The position numbers and the translations under genes are program-made. From positions 5,668,419 through 5,732,418 of the forward strand of contig NZ_CP048815.1 of assembly GCF_010977555.1 (NCBI RefSeq): a DNA stretch of 64,000 bases. The letters are read 5' to 3'. The DNA is from Caulobacter rhizosphaerae (GTDB taxonomy: Bacteria; Pseudomonadota; Alphaproteobacteria; Caulobacterales; Caulobacteraceae). Shown piece by piece: positions 17,259-26,325 of this stretch (positions within the stretch are counted from its first letter, which is position 1; each line of letters opens with the position of its first letter). The notes beneath the pieces were generated by a model that did not search any database, was not told the DNA's origin, and worked only from the letters and a program-made list of their open reading frames with translations.

Positions 17259-17798
17259 GTGAAGCGCCCCCCGCGCCACGACGAGATGCGCCTGTGGGGC
17301 ATGGTCACGGCCACGGTCAAGGCCAAGCCGACCCACAAGGCGGCGGGCTGGACGCCCAAGGCCCAGAAGTCTCTGGTCCAGCCGACCAGCCTGCAGCCGA
17401 TGGCGCCGCTGCTGGTGGATCCCAAGACCATCACGCCGGCGGAGACCAGGCGCGCGCCCGGACCGCTGGAGGGCATCGAGCCCAACCGTCGTCGCAAGAT
17501 CGCCCGCGAGCATGCGCCGCTCGACGCCCGCCTCGACCTGCACGGCCTGGACCAGGACCGGGCCCGGCCGGTGCTGGAGGCCTTCCTGCGCCGCGCCTGG
17601 GAGGACGGCCACCGCGCGGCCCTGGTGGTGACCGGCAAGGGCAAGCTGGGGGTCGGCGTCCTGCGGGCCCGCACGCCCGAATGGCTGGCCGACCCGGCCC
17701 TGCGCGACATCGTGGCCGGCGTGTCGCCGGCCGACAAGCGGCACGGCGGCGACGGAGCGCTGTACGTGGCCCTGAAGCGGCGGCCTCCCAAGGTTTAA
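17259..17798 (+). CDS. Smr-domain protein
   Basis: C-terminal Smr (small MutS-related) domain with the signatures LDLHGLDQDRA and VTGKGKLGVGVLR, followed by ALYVALKRR. Smr domains are nucleases or nucleic-acid binders; in proteobacteria the stand-alone form acts on mRNA of stalled ribosomes in some species (family knowledge). The N-terminal 80 residues are basic and probably flexible. GTG start 4 bp after the mltA stop; the frame is open upstream inside mltA. 179 aa. Confidence 0.9.
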   Translation: MKRPPRHDEMRLWGMVTATVKAKPTHKAAGWTPKAQKSLVQPTSLQPMAPLLVDPKTITPAETRRAPGPLEGIEPNRRRKIAREHAPLDARLDLHGLDQDRARPVLEAFLRRAWEDGHRAALVVTGKGKLGVGVLRARTPEWLADPALRDIVAGVSPADKRHGGDGALYVALKRRPPKV

Positions 17799-17801
17799 CA
17801 T

Positions 17802-17839
17802 CCGCTCATCCCGGCGAACGCCGGGATGAGCGGGGTTTT
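17802..17839 (+). terminator. intrinsic terminator of the timA-mltA-smr operon
   Basis: Perfect 15-bp stem (ccgctcatcccggcg / cgccgggatgagcgg) with a two-base tip, followed by ggtttt, right after the smr stop. Confidence 0.85.
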
Positions 17840-17915
17840 GAAGTTTCAAGCCTAGCTTCGCCGCGCCGTCGCCAGAATCTGGGCGTCAAGCTTCGCCGCG
17901 TTCCGGAGAGGCGAG

Positions 17916-18488
17916 ATGGACATCGAGATCGGGGCCGAGGCCAAGGACAAAAGCTTCAACCGGCGGGTGGCGATCACCGTGGTCGCCCTGTCGATCTTCA
18001 TGGGGCTGTGCGGGGTCAAGGACGGCAACATCGTCCAGGCCATGCAGCAGGCGCAGTCGGACGGCGTCGACGCCTGGAACGAGTACCAGGCCACCAAAAC
18101 CAAGCTTCACATCGACGAGACGGCCGTGGACCAAGCCCGGCTGCTGGCCGTGTCGGGCGGCGAGACGACGCGGGCCGCCGTGAATCTCGAAACCGTTCGG
18201 CTCGAGGCCGAGATGGGCAAGTACAGGAGCGAGATTCCGGCGCTCAAGGCCAGGGCCGAAGGCTATGCGGGACAGTATGACGCCCTGAACGTCCATGACG
18301 ACCAGTTCGACGCCTCCGACGCCCTGATCTCCATCGCCGTGTCGATCGCGGCGGTGGCGGCGCTGGTCGAGATCCCGGCGGCGCTGTGGGCGTCCTGGGC
18401 GTTCGGCGCCCTGGGCGTGGTGATGGGCCTGGCGGGTTTCCTGGGCTGGAGCCTGCATTCGGCCTTGCTCGGCAAGCTGCTGGGCTAG
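17916..18488 (+). CDS. DUF4337 membrane protein
   Basis: 190-aa protein with an N-terminal transmembrane helix (VAITVVALSIFMGLCGV), a long helical and probably coiled-coil middle (residues 40-125: QQAQSDGVDAWNEYQATKTK...LEAEMGKYRSEIPALKARAEGY) and two C-terminal hydrophobic segments. This is the DUF4337 architecture; the function is unknown. It has its own transcription unit after the Smr terminator and is convergent to hisE. Confidence 0.82.
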   Translation: MDIEIGAEAKDKSFNRRVAITVVALSIFMGLCGVKDGNIVQAMQQAQSDGVDAWNEYQATKTKLHIDETAVDQARLLAVSGGETTRAAVNLETVRLEAEMGKYRSEIPALKARAEGYAGQYDALNVHDDQFDASDALISIAVSIAAVAALVEIPAALWASWAFGALGVVMGLAGFLGWSLHSALLGKLLG

Positions 18489-18509
18489 CCCCTGGCGTGA
18501 GGCCGTTTC

Positions 18510-18535
18510 GGGGACAGGCGCATGCGCCTGTCCCC
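18510..18535. terminator. perfect palindrome between the DUF4337 gene and hisE
   Basis: A 26-nt perfect inverted repeat (ggggacaggcgca / tgcgcctgtcccc) placed between two convergent stops. No T-run, so it is a transcript-end hairpin of uncertain strength. Confidence 0.55.
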
Positions 18536-18538
18536 GGC

Positions 18539-18865
18539 TCAGGAACCGCCCCGCGACGCTTTCTCGGCGATGCCCGACGTGCCCTCGCGGGCCGCCAGCT
18601 TCTCGGCCACGGTGTCGAGCGACACGTCCGAGGCGGCCATCAGGACCAGCCAGTGGTACAGCAGGTCGGCGCTTTCGGACGCCAGGGCGTCCGGCCCCTG
18701 GGCCACGGCGGCGATCACCGTCTCGACGGCTTCCTCGCCCAGCTTCTTGGCGGCCAGGGCCGGGTCGTTCAGCAGCTTGGCGGTGTAGGAGGTCGCCGGG
18801 TCGCCGCCCTTGCGGGCCTCGATCGTCGCCGCCAGGCGCTCCAGGACGTCGAACAGCGTGCTCAC
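18539..18865 (-). CDS. hisE: phosphoribosyl-ATP pyrophosphohydrolase
   Basis: Second step of histidine synthesis: hydrolyses phosphoribosyl-ATP to phosphoribosyl-AMP. MazG-like all-alpha fold with [28 protein letters not shown] and [13 protein letters not shown] holding the acidic metal ligands. 108 aa. The GTG start overlaps the hisF stop (gtga), so it is coupled. It is separate from hisI, which is not in this window. Last gene of the operon. Confidence 0.93.
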   Translation of the reverse strand: MSTLFDVLERLAATIEARKGGDPATSYTAKLLNDPALAAKKLGEEAVETVIAAVAQGPDALASESADLLYHWLVLMAASDVSLDTVAEKLAAREGTSGIAEKASRGGS

Positions 18866-19644
18866 GCGGCCCCCTTCAGGTCGTCCAGGCGCACGGGAAT
18901 GCCGGCCTGCGCCATGGCCCGCTTGGCTTCGCCGACGCTGATCTCGCCGAAGTGGAAGATCGAGGCGGCCAGCACGGCGGCCGCGTGGCCGTCGCGTGCG
19001 GCTTCCACCAGGTGGTCGGTCTTGCCCGCCCCGCCCGAGGCGATCACCGGTACGGTCACCGCGCCGGTCACGGCCTGCAGCAGGGGGATGTCGTAGCCGA
19101 TCTTGGCCCCGTCGCGGTCCATCGAGGTCAGCAGGATCTCGCCGGCCCCCCGCTCGACGACCTTGGCGGCCCAGTCGACCACGTCGATCCCGGTGTCCTT
19201 GCGGCCCCCATAGGTCCAGACGTTCCACCCCGAACCGTCCGCGCGGGCCTTGGCGTCGATGGCGACGACCACGCACTGCGCCCCGAAGGCGTCGGCGCCG
19301 GCCGCCACCAGGTCGGGGTTCTCGACAGCGGCGGTGTTGACCGACACCTTGTCGGCGCCGGCCAGCAGCAGGCGGCGCATGTCGCCGACCTGGCGCACGC
19401 CGCCGCCGACCGAGACCGGCATGAAACAGACCTCGGCGGTGCGGGAGATCACGTCCAGGATCAGGCCGCGGCCCTCGCTGGAGGCGGTGATGTCCAGGAA
19501 CATCAGCTCGTCGGCTCCGGCCGCGTCATAGGCGCGGGCCTGCTCGACCGGGTCGCCGGCGTCGCGCAGGGCCACGAAATTGACCCCCTTGACCACCCGG
19601 CCGTCCTTGACGTCCAGGCACGGAATGATCCGGGTCTTGAGCAT
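18862..19644 (-). CDS. hisF: imidazole glycerol phosphate synthase cyclase subunit HisF
   Basis: TIM barrel that, with ammonia from HisH, converts PRFAR to imidazole glycerol phosphate and AICAR. Catalytic Asp residues lie in [13 protein letters not shown] (near residue 11) and in VVAIDAKA; phosphate-binding loops are SVGGGVR and VIASGGAG. 260 aa from the ATG at 19644, which overlaps the hisA stop by 4 nt (atga); the frame is open far upstream but only as a shadow of hisA. Confidence 0.97.
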   Translation of the reverse strand: MLKTRIIPCLDVKDGRVVKGVNFVALRDAGDPVEQARAYDAAGADELMFLDITASSEGRGLILDVISRTAEVCFMPVSVGGGVRQVGDMRRLLLAGADKVSVNTAAVENPDLVAAGADAFGAQCVVVAIDAKARADGSGWNVWTYGGRKDTGIDVVDWAAKVVERGAGEILLTSMDRDGAKIGYDIPLLQAVTGAVTVPVIASGGAGKTDHLVEAARDGHAAAVLAASIFHFGEISVGEAKRAMAQAGIPVRLDDLKGAA

Positions 19645-20369
19645 CAGGCGGCCGCTATGGTCAGGGCTTCGGCCGGCTTGATCGTGCCGGCGTAGAGCGA
19701 GCGGCCCAGGATGGCGCCGGCGATCTCGACGCCCGGACGCGCCTTCAGCCGCTCGATGTCGGCCACCGAGGCCACGCCGCCCGAGGCGATGACCGGGATC
19801 GACACCGCGTCGGCCAGTTCGCCCACGCCCTCGACATTGACGCCGGTCAGGGCGCCGTCGCGGCTGATGTCGGTGACGATCAGGGCGGCCACGCCCACGT
19901 CCTCGAAGCGCTTGCCCAGGGTGATGGCGTCCAGGTCCGACAGGCCGGTCCAGCCATCGACCGCCACCTTGCCGTCGCGCACGTCGACGGCCACGGCGAT
20001 CTGCTCGGGCCACAGGCGGGCGGCCTTGCGGACCAGGTCGGGGTCATGAACGGCGATGGTGCCCAGGATCACGCGGCTGACGCCGGCCTCGATCCAGGCC
20101 TCGACGCCTTCCAGGGTGCGGATGCCGCCGCCCAGCTGCACCGGGATCGAGATGGCTTCCAGGATCGACTGCACCGCGGCGGTGTTGACCGACTTGCCCT
20201 CGATGGCGCCGTTCAGGTCGACCACGTGCAGCCACGAGAAGCCGTCGCGCACGAAGCGCTCGGCCTGGTCGGCGGGGCTGGTGTTGAAGACCGTGGCCTT
20301 GTCCATGTCGCCGTGCAGCAGGCGCACGCACTGGCCGTCCTTCAGGTCGATGGCGGGATAGAGGATCAT
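19644..20369 (-). CDS. hisA: phosphoribosylformimino-5-aminoimidazole carboxamide ribotide isomerase
   Basis: Amadori isomerase converting ProFAR to PRFAR. A half-barrel repeat structure is visible: [14 protein letters not shown] with the catalytic Asp, [38 protein letters not shown] with the second Asp, and VIASGGVAS. 241 aa. The ATG at 20369 overlaps the hisH stop by 4 nt; an ATG 9 bp upstream adds three residues and is less likely. Confidence 0.96.
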   Translation of the reverse strand: MILYPAIDLKDGQCVRLLHGDMDKATVFNTSPADQAERFVRDGFSWLHVVDLNGAIEGKSVNTAAVQSILEAISIPVQLGGGIRTLEGVEAWIEAGVSRVILGTIAVHDPDLVRKAARLWPEQIAVAVDVRDGKVAVDGWTGLSDLDAITLGKRFEDVGVAALIVTDISRDGALTGVNVEGVGELADAVSIPVIASGGVASVADIERLKARPGVEIAGAILGRSLYAGTIKPAEALTIAAA

Positions 20370-21007
20370 GGGCGCCATTCCAGGAAGTTGGCGAGCAGGG
20401 CGAGCCCCGCGGCTTGGGATTTTTCGGGGTGGAACTGTACGCCGGCCACGTTGCCCTTGGCCACAGCCGCCGTGAACGGACCGCCGTGGTCGGTGGTGGC
20501 CAGCACGTCGGCCGGGTCGGCCGGGGTCAGGGCGAAGGAATTGGCGTAATACATGTGGGCGCCGGTCTCGACGCCCTTGAACAGGGCGTGGTCGCGCGCG
20601 AAGGCGATCGCGTTCCAGCCCATGTGCGGAATGGTCAGGGCCGGATCGTTCGGCGCCAGCTTCTTCACCTGGCCGTGGATCCAGTCCAGGCCCGGCGTGA
20701 CGCCGAACTCCAGGCCCTCGCTCGCCAGCAGCTGGTGGCCGACGCAGATGCCCAGGAACGGCGCGCCACGGCCGTGCACGGCCTCGTTCATGGCCTCGTA
20801 GACGCCCGAAGCGTCCAGGCCCGCGCGGCATGAGGCGAAGGCCCCCACGCCGGGCAGCACCACCCGATCGGCGGCGGCCACGATCGCGGGATCGGCGGTG
20901 ACAACGATGTCAGCGTCGATGGCGTGGCGGCGGGCCGCCTCGCGCAGGGCCTTCTCGGCCGAGCGCAGGTTGCCCGACCCGTAATCGATCAGGGCGACGG
21001 TCTGCAT
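20366..21007 (-). CDS. hisH: imidazole glycerol phosphate synthase glutaminase subunit HisH
   Basis: Class I glutamine amidotransferase that feeds ammonia to HisF. Triad visible: the nucleophile Cys in [10 protein letters not shown], and His and Glu in VQFHPEKSQ. The N-terminal [17 protein letters not shown] is typical. 213 aa. It starts 12 bp after the hisB stop and overlaps hisA. Confidence 0.96.
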   Translation of the reverse strand: MQTVALIDYGSGNLRSAEKALREAARRHAIDADIVVTADPAIVAAADRVVLPGVGAFASCRAGLDASGVYEAMNEAVHGRGAPFLGICVGHQLLASEGLEFGVTPGLDWIHGQVKKLAPNDPALTIPHMGWNAIAFARDHALFKGVETGAHMYYANSFALTPADPADVLATTDHGGPFTAAVAKGNVAGVQFHPEKSQAAGLALLANFLEWRP

Positions 21008-21019
21008 GAAATCGGTTTC

Positions 21020-21610
21020 CTACAGCACGCCCTTGGTGGAAGGGGCATGGCCGCCGGTCTTGGGGTCGATCTCGACCGCCTGGCGCAGCGCCCGGGCCAA
21101 GGCCTTGAACCCGCTCTCGGCGACATGGTGGGTGTTGTCGCCGTAGAGGGTCTCCAGGTGCACGCACGCCCCGCAGTTCATGGCGAACGCGTGGTGGAAC
21201 TCCTTGAACAGCTCGGTGTCCATCTCGCCGACCTTGGGCCGCTTGAAGTCGACCTTCCAGATCAGGTAGGGCCGGTTGGACAGGTCGATGGCGCAGCGCG
21301 TCAGGGTCTCGTCCATCGGGATATAGGCGTGGCCGAAGCGGCGGATCCCCTTGAAGCCGTCCAGCGCCTTGTGGATCGCCTGGCCCAGCACGATGCCGGT
21401 GTCCTCGACCGTGTGGTGCATGTCGATGTGCAGGTCGCCCTTGGTCTCGACCTTCAGGTCGAAACCGCCGTGGCGCGCGAAGCTCTCCAGCATGTGGTCG
21501 TAGAACCCTATGCCGGTGGAGATCGTCGAGGCGCCGGTCCCGTCGAGATCGATCCAGACCCGGATCTGGGTCTCCTTCGTCTCGCGGACCACTTCAGCGG
21601 TGCGGGCCAT
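21020..21610 (-). CDS. hisB: imidazoleglycerol-phosphate dehydratase
   Basis: Manganese-dependent dehydratase of the monofunctional HisB type, without a phosphatase domain. Two metal-binding repeats: [14 protein letters not shown]...[16 protein letters not shown], and [13 protein letters not shown] plus [18 protein letters not shown]. 196 aa. ATG at 21610; longer in-frame starts run into the upstream kinase gene. Separated from the kinase by 17 bp. Confidence 0.96.
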   Translation of the reverse strand: MARTAEVVRETKETQIRVWIDLDGTGASTISTGIGFYDHMLESFARHGGFDLKVETKGDLHIDMHHTVEDTGIVLGQAIHKALDGFKGIRRFGHAYIPMDETLTRCAIDLSNRPYLIWKVDFKRPKVGEMDTELFKEFHHAFAMNCGACVHLETLYGDNTHHVAESGFKALARALRQAVEIDPKTGGHAPSTKGVL

Positions 21611-21627
21611 GGTCGTCCGTTCTTGTC

Positions 21628-22617
21628 CTAGAGGCCGTTTCGGGCGGCCAGCTCGCGCAGGGAGACCTGCGGGCGCGGACCATAGTGGTCGATCACCTCG
21701 GCGGCGGCCAGGGAGCCCAGCTGGCCGCAGACCGGCAGCGGACGGCCCTGGGACAGGCCGTAGAGGAAACCTGCGGCGTATTGGTCGCCCGCGCCGGTCG
21801 TGTCCACGACTTTTTCCACCGGATAGGCCGAGATTTCGTGCAAGGCCGCGCCCGAGGCGACGATCGAACCCTTTTCGCCGCGAGTGACCGCGGCGATCTC
21901 GACCCGGCTGGCCAAGGCTTTGACCGCGGCGTCGAAGTCGGTGGTCTCGAACAGCGAGCAGATTTCGCTCTCGTTGGCGAAGACCACGTCGCACTGGGTC
22001 TCGATGAAGCCCAGCAGGGCGCCGCGGTGGCGATCGACCATGAAGCTGTCGCTCAGGGTCATCGAGATCTTGCGGCCCGCGCCGTGGCTGAGGGCGGCGG
22101 CCTTGGCGAAGGCGCGGCGGGCTTCGGGCGGGTCGAACAGATAGCCTTCCAGGTAGGAATACTGGGCCGCTTCGATCATCGCCGGATCGACGTCAGCCGG
22201 GGTCAGCTCGACGCAGGCGCCCAGATAGGTCGACATGGTGCGCTGGGCGTCGGCGGTGACGTTGATCAGGCTCTGGGCCGTGGCCGGGCCTTCCGCCAGC
22301 GGCGGGGTGGAGAAGTCGCAGCCGATGGCCTTCATGTCGTGGCGGAAAACGGCGCCCAGCTGGTCGTCCGCGACCTTGCCGATGAAGGCGACCTTGCCGC
22401 CGAAGCTGGCGACGCCAGCGGCGGTGTTGGCGGCCGAACCGCCCGAGGCCTCGATGCCGGCGGCCATCACTTCGTACAGGCTGGCGGCGCGCGCCGGGTC
22501 GATCAGGGCCATCGCGCCCTTCACCAGGCCTTCCCGCTCCAGGAAGGCGTCGTCGCACTGGGCGATGACGTCGACGATGGCGTTGCCGATGGCGGCGACG
22601 TCGTAGAGAGCGGTCAT
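21628..22617 (-). CDS. PfkB-family carbohydrate kinase, probable adenosine kinase
   Basis: Ribokinase-fold kinase. Substrate-binding [16 protein letters not shown] lies near residue 60, and the C-terminal [16 protein letters not shown] motif holds the anion hole and catalytic Asp. This sequence group is usually annotated as adenosine kinase; direct evidence here is only of a PfkB kinase. 329 aa. It heads the operon kinase-hisB-hisH-hisA-hisF-hisE, where salvage of a purine nucleoside beside a pathway that consumes ATP and releases AICAR is plausible (inference). Confidence 0.85.
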   Translation of the reverse strand: MTALYDVAAIGNAIVDVIAQCDDAFLEREGLVKGAMALIDPARAASLYEVMAAGIEASGGSAANTAAGVASFGGKVAFIGKVADDQLGAVFRHDMKAIGCDFSTPPLAEGPATAQSLINVTADAQRTMSTYLGACVELTPADVDPAMIEAAQYSYLEGYLFDPPEARRAFAKAAALSHGAGRKISMTLSDSFMVDRHRGALLGFIETQCDVVFANESEICSLFETTDFDAAVKALASRVEIAAVTRGEKGSIVASGAALHEISAYPVEKVVDTTGAGDQYAAGFLYGLSQGRPLPVCGQLGSLAAAEVIDHYGPRPQVSLRELAARNGL

Positions 22618-22721
22618 GAAAGGCCTTATCCGAAAAGCGCGACGCGCGCGAAGTACCGGATCGGGGGCCGCAAGGCAACGCGGGCCTTGCTCCGCGGGGC
22701 GCGGCGTTCTACCGCCAGGGC

Positions 22722-23585
22722 ATGACCCCAGCCCCGACCGACGTCCTGATCCTGACCCCCGCGCCGGATGAACCCCGCTTCGCCAACACCTGGTCGCCGA
22801 TCTTCGAACGCCTGGCGGCGCCGTTGCGGGCTCGCGGGCTGACCGTCGAGGCCGCCAGCTGGGTCGACGTTGACACGTCTGGCGCCCGCGTGGTGTTGCC
22901 GTTGCTCACCTGGGGCTACCACCTGCGGACTGACGGGTGGTTCGCGCGGCTCGACGCCCTGGAGGCGGCCGGCGCCCGCCTGGTCAATCCCGCCGCGGTG
23001 CTGCGCTGGAACACGACCAAGACCTATCTGGCCGACCTGGCGTCCAAGGGGGCGCCGGTGGTGCCGACCCACGCGGTCGAGCGGCTGACGATGGCGGCGC
23101 TGGACCACGCCCGCGACGTGTTCGGCGTCGACGTGCTGGTCACCAAGCCGCAGATCTCCGGCGGCTCGCAGGACACGGTCAAGCTGCGCCACGCCGACGG
23201 CCTGCTCGGCTGCACCACGGGCCCGGCCCTGATCCAGCCGTTCCTGCCGGCCGTGGGCGAGGAGGGCGAGCTGTCGCTGTTCTATTTCGACGGCCGGTTC
23301 AGCCACGCGGTGGCCAAGGTGGCCGTGGCCGGCGATTTCCGCGTCCAGCCCCAGTTCGGCGGCCAGGTCAGCGGCGTCGCGCCCGAGCCCGAGGCTCTGC
23401 GCGCGGCCGAGATGGTGCTGAAGGCGGCCGGGGCGCCCCTGACCTACGCCCGCGTCGATCTGATCCGTGGCCTGGACGGGACGCCGCAGCTGATGGAGCT
23501 GGAGGTCATCGAGCCGGACCTGTTCCTGGAGCACGCCCACGACGACGGCGCGGCGTTCGCTGCGGCGGTGGAGCGGGTGCTCTGA
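22722..23585 (+). CDS. ATP-grasp domain protein
   Basis: 287-aa protein with an ATP-grasp fold: KTYLADLASKGAPVVPTHAVE (lid and hinge region), VLVTKPQISGGSQDTVKL (ATP-binding Lys and glycine-rich loop), LIQPFLPAVGEEGELSLFYFDGRFSHAVAKV, and YARVDLIRGLDGTPQLMELEVIEPDLFLEH (metal-binding Glu and Asp). It resembles glutathione synthetase/RimK-like ligases and DcsG-type proteins; the substrate cannot be read from the sequence. It is divergent from the adenosine kinase gene. An ISAs1 element follows about 20 bp after its stop. Confidence 0.8.
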   Translation: MTPAPTDVLILTPAPDEPRFANTWSPIFERLAAPLRARGLTVEAASWVDVDTSGARVVLPLLTWGYHLRTDGWFARLDALEAAGARLVNPAAVLRWNTTKTYLADLASKGAPVVPTHAVERLTMAALDHARDVFGVDVLVTKPQISGGSQDTVKLRHADGLLGCTTGPALIQPFLPAVGEEGELSLFYFDGRFSHAVAKVAVAGDFRVQPQFGGQVSGVAPEPEALRAAEMVLKAAGAPLTYARVDLIRGLDGTPQLMELEVIEPDLFLEHAHDDGAAFAAAVERVL

Positions 23586-23605
23586 GTTAAGGTCCTCCCC
23601 CTGTG

Positions 23606-24767
23606 GGGGAGGGGAATCGCATATGGATTTTTGGTCCGAACGGGATTCTGAGGGTGTCTCCTTGTGAGAGGGAGACGGTCGGATGGAGACGTTCGCGGCT
23701 TGTTTTTCGGCGATGGAGGATCCGCGGGCGAGGAACGCTCGGCATGATCTTCTGGAGTTGGTGTTCGTGGCCCTGGCGGCGGTGCTGTGCGGGGCGGAAG
23801 ACTGCACTGACATGGCCGCCTTCGCGCGGGCCAAGCTGGATTTCCTGCGCCAGGTGGTGAAGCTGGAGCACGGTCCGCCCAGCCACGACACCTTCAGCCG
23901 CGTGTTTCGCCGATTGGCGCCCGAGCCGTTCGAAGCGGCCTTCGCCCAGTTCACCGCCGCCTTCGCCGGGGCCTTGAAGGGCGTGGTGGCGATCGACGGC
24001 AAGGCTCTGCGCGGAGCCTATGAGCGCGGATGCCGGGCCTCGCCGCTGCATCTGGTCAATGTCTGGGCCGCCGAGGCCCGGCTGGTGATCGGCCAGCGCC
24101 TGGCGCCGGGCCGCAACGAAGTGCTGGGCGCCCAGCAGGCCCTGGCCCTGCTGGGCCTGGAAGGCTGCATCGTCACCGCCGACGCCCTGCACTGCCGGGC
24201 CGACACCGCCCAGACCATCCTGGACACCGGAGCCGACTACGCCCTGGCCCTGAAGGCCAACCAACCCACCCTGCTGGCCAAGGCCCAGGCCCTGCTCGCC
24301 GCCGCCGATCCCACCAACGAGGCCCTCCAAGGCCCCGCCAAGGGCCACGACCGGATCGAGGGCCGCGCCGCCCTGGTCGTCCCCGCCAAGGACATGGACT
24401 TTCCCGGCCTGGCCGCCGTCGCCCGCGTGGAGACCCACTGCAAGCGGGCCGGCGCCCCCGAGCCGGTCATCGTCCGCTTCTTCCTGCTGTCCACGCTCCT
24501 GTCCCCCGAAAGGATGCTCCAGGTCGCCCAGACCCACTGGACCATCGAGAACCAGCTGCACTGGGTGCTCGACGTGGCCCTGCTGGAGGACGCCTCGCGC
24601 AGCCGCAAGGACAACGCACCGCAAAACCTCGCCCTGATCCGAAAGCTCGCCCTCAACACCCTGCGACAGCACCCCGGCAAGGGCTCCATCAAGACCAAGA
24701 TCAAGCGCGCCGGCTGGGATGAAACCTTCCTGCTCTCACTCCTGGGTCATATGCGATAGCCCTGCCC
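23606..24767 (+). mobile_element. ISAs1-family insertion sequence, apparently complete
   Basis: One intact transposase gene is bounded by inverted repeats: atcgcatatg at 23616-23625 and its exact complement catatgcgat at 24748-24757, the second overlapping the transposase stop. Imperfect similarity extends the repeats outward by about 10 bp, so the outer ends given are approximate. The string ccctgtgggggagg is present on both sides (from 23599 and from 24765), which could be target-site duplication or reflect insertion into an intergenic gggggag repeat. Confidence 0.8.
23683..24759 (+). CDS. ISAs1-family transposase
   Basis: 358-aa DDE transposase. N-terminal DUF4372/ISAs1-type segment (FSAMEDPRARNARHDLLELVFVALAAVLCGAEDCTDMAAFA), then the catalytic core: first Asp in VAIDGKALRGAY, second in TADALHCRADTAQ, and the Glu in HWTIENQLHWVLDV. 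No frameshift or stop interrupts it, so the element may still be active. The C-terminus ends inside the right inverted repeat. Confidence 0.95.
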   Translation: METFAACFSAMEDPRARNARHDLLELVFVALAAVLCGAEDCTDMAAFARAKLDFLRQVVKLEHGPPSHDTFSRVFRRLAPEPFEAAFAQFTAAFAGALKGVVAIDGKALRGAYERGCRASPLHLVNVWAAEARLVIGQRLAPGRNEVLGAQQALALLGLEGCIVTADALHCRADTAQTILDTGADYALALKANQPTLLAKAQALLAAADPTNEALQGPAKGHDRIEGRAALVVPAKDMDFPGLAAVARVETHCKRAGAPEPVIVRFFLLSTLLSPERMLQVAQTHWTIENQLHWVLDVALLEDASRSRKDNAPQNLALIRKLALNTLRQHPGKGSIKTKIKRAGWDETFLLSLLGHMR

Positions 24768-24897
24768 TGTGGGGGAGGTGTCGGCGTAGCCGACGGAGGG
24801 GGGATTGATCGGCAGGTCGCCAGATCCTGGATCGGCGACCCTAAGACTCCCCCACCGACCGCTTCGCGATCGCCTCCCCCACAGGGGGAGGGTTTAA
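24765..24897. repeat. intergenic palindromic element (gggggag family), two convergent copies
   Basis: Between the IS and nth. One copy reads ccctgtgggggaggtgtcgg followed by cgtagccgacggaggggg; an inverted copy with ctcccccac and cctcccccacagggggagg ends at the nth stop. It shares architecture with 14681-14795. Confidence 0.65.
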
Positions 24898-25604
24898 GCC
24901 CCGACAAACAGCTCCCGCGACGGACACAGGTCCGCGATCCGGCAGATCTCGCACTTGGGCCGCCGCGCCACGCAGACATAGCGCCCGTGCAGGATCAGCC
25001 AGTGGTGCGCGCGGGTCTTGTAGCGGTCGGGCACGATCCGCATCAGGTCGTCCTCGACCGCGTCCGGCGTCTTGCCGGCCGACAGCTTCAGACGGTGCGA
25101 GACGCGGAACACGTGGGTGTCGACCGCGATGGCAGGCTCGATATCCAGCTCGTTCAGGACCACGCTGGCGGTCTTGCGGCCCACGCCGGGCAGGCTTTCC
25201 AGCGCCGCACGATTCAGCGGCACCTCGCCGCCATGGCGCTCGACCAGGATCCTGGCCGCGGCGATCACGTTCTTCGCCTTGGTCCGGTAGAGGCCGATCG
25301 AGGCGATGTATGGGATCAGCCCCTCTTCCCCCAGTTCCAGCATCTTGGCGGCGCTGTCGGCGACCTGGAACAGGGGTCCCGTGGCCTTGTTGACCTGAAC
25401 GTCGGTCGCCTGGGCCGACAGGGCCACCGCCGTCACCAGGGTGTAGGGGTTGGAATAGTGGAGCTCGGTCTTGGGATGGTCCTCCAGGCTCTCGAATCGC
25501 GAGAACAGCACCTCGATCCGCTCGCGCTCGGCCGGCGAGACCCGCTTGGCGGCGGGACGCTTCTTGGCGAGGGGCTTGGAGGGCTTGCGCGCGGGGAGGG
25601 CCAT
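24894..25604 (-). CDS. nth: endonuclease III
   Basis: DNA glycosylase/AP lyase that removes oxidised pyrimidines. The helix-hairpin-helix LPGVGRKTASVVLNE contains the catalytic Lys, the catalytic Asp is in VDTHVFRVSHRL, and the [4Fe-4S] ligands follow the exact spacing C-X6-C-X2-C-X5-C (CVARRPKCEICRIADLC). The N-terminal extension (about 25 residues, Lys/Arg/Pro-rich) is longer than in E. coli. 236 aa. Confidence 0.96.
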   Translation of the reverse strand: MALPARKPSKPLAKKRPAAKRVSPAERERIEVLFSRFESLEDHPKTELHYSNPYTLVTAVALSAQATDVQVNKATGPLFQVADSAAKMLELGEEGLIPYIASIGLYRTKAKNVIAAARILVERHGGEVPLNRAALESLPGVGRKTASVVLNELDIEPAIAVDTHVFRVSHRLKLSAGKTPDAVEDDLMRIVPDRYKTRAHHWLILHGRYVCVARRPKCEICRIADLCPSRELFVGA

Positions 25605-25683
25605 GGGCGGCGACCATGCCGTGATGCGCCAGGTTCGCCAAGCCGGGCCTCGCCAGAGCGCTCCGCCGGGCCTAAATCAGAGT

Positions 25684-26160
25684 ATGGCCCTGCCGCTGTA
25701 CATGGACGCCGTGATCAAGCCGAACCGCTCGATGAGCCGACGCGGCCTGCATGTCGTTCTGGGGGTGATGATCGCCTTCAACCTGATGGTCGCGGTGTTC
25801 CTGCTGGTGCTGGGCGCCCCGCCGGTCCTGCCGTTCCTGGGGCTGGACGTCCTGGCGGTATGGCTTGCCCTACGCGCCAGCTTCCGGGCCGCCGAACGGG
25901 CCGAACGGATCCGGGTCACGGCCGAGGCGGTGACGGTCAGCCGCGAGGACGAGAAGGGCGCGCGGGTGATCTGGACCTCGCCGACCGCCTTCACCCGGGT
26001 GGGCGTCGACCAGCCCGGCGAGCACGAGACCCGGGTGCGGCTGATGATGTCGCGCAAACGCCTGACCCTGGGCCGGGCGCTCAGCCCGCCCGAGCGGGTG
26101 GATTTCGCCCGGGCGCTGGAGCGGGCGATCCTTCGAGCGCGGTCCGAACGGCACGCGTGA
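25684..26160 (+). CDS. DUF2244 membrane protein
   Basis: Two adjacent hydrophobic segments (LHVVLGVMIAFNLMVAVFLLVLG and VLPFLGLDVLAVWLALRASF) near residues 20-65, then a cytoplasmic beta-rich domain (RIRVTAEAVTVSREDEKGARVIWTSPTAFTRV...LGRALSPPERVDFARALERAI). This is the DUF2244 architecture, often encoded near nth and cytochrome oxidase genes; function unknown. 158 aa from the ATG at 25684; the open frame extends upstream antisense to nth. Confidence 0.85.
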   Translation: MALPLYMDAVIKPNRSMSRRGLHVVLGVMIAFNLMVAVFLLVLGAPPVLPFLGLDVLAVWLALRASFRAAERAERIRVTAEAVTVSREDEKGARVIWTSPTAFTRVGVDQPGEHETRVRLMMSRKRLTLGRALSPPERVDFARALERAILRARSERHA

Positions 26161-26173
26161 GGGGCCGAAAACC

Positions 26174-26257
26174 TCGCCCTTCGACAGGCTCAGGATGAGG
26201 TTTTCTACTGAACCGGTCTATCCGTCGTCCTCATCCTGAGCTTGTCGAAGGACGAGG
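26174..26257. repeat. paired palindromic repeat (cttcgacaggctcaggatga type), copy 1
   Basis: Two inverted arms of about 23 nt (ccttcgacaggctcaggatg... at 26178-26200 and its near-complement at 26229-26251) around a 28-nt core containing ttctactgaaccgg. The same paired unit occurs at 54411-54493 and 57756-57839. Confidence 0.9.
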
Positions 26258-26325
26258 ACGGTATCTCGGCGGAAGGCGCAAGAACCGGGCGGACGAACGC
26301 CGGTCGCAGCATTATCTTCCTCTCC

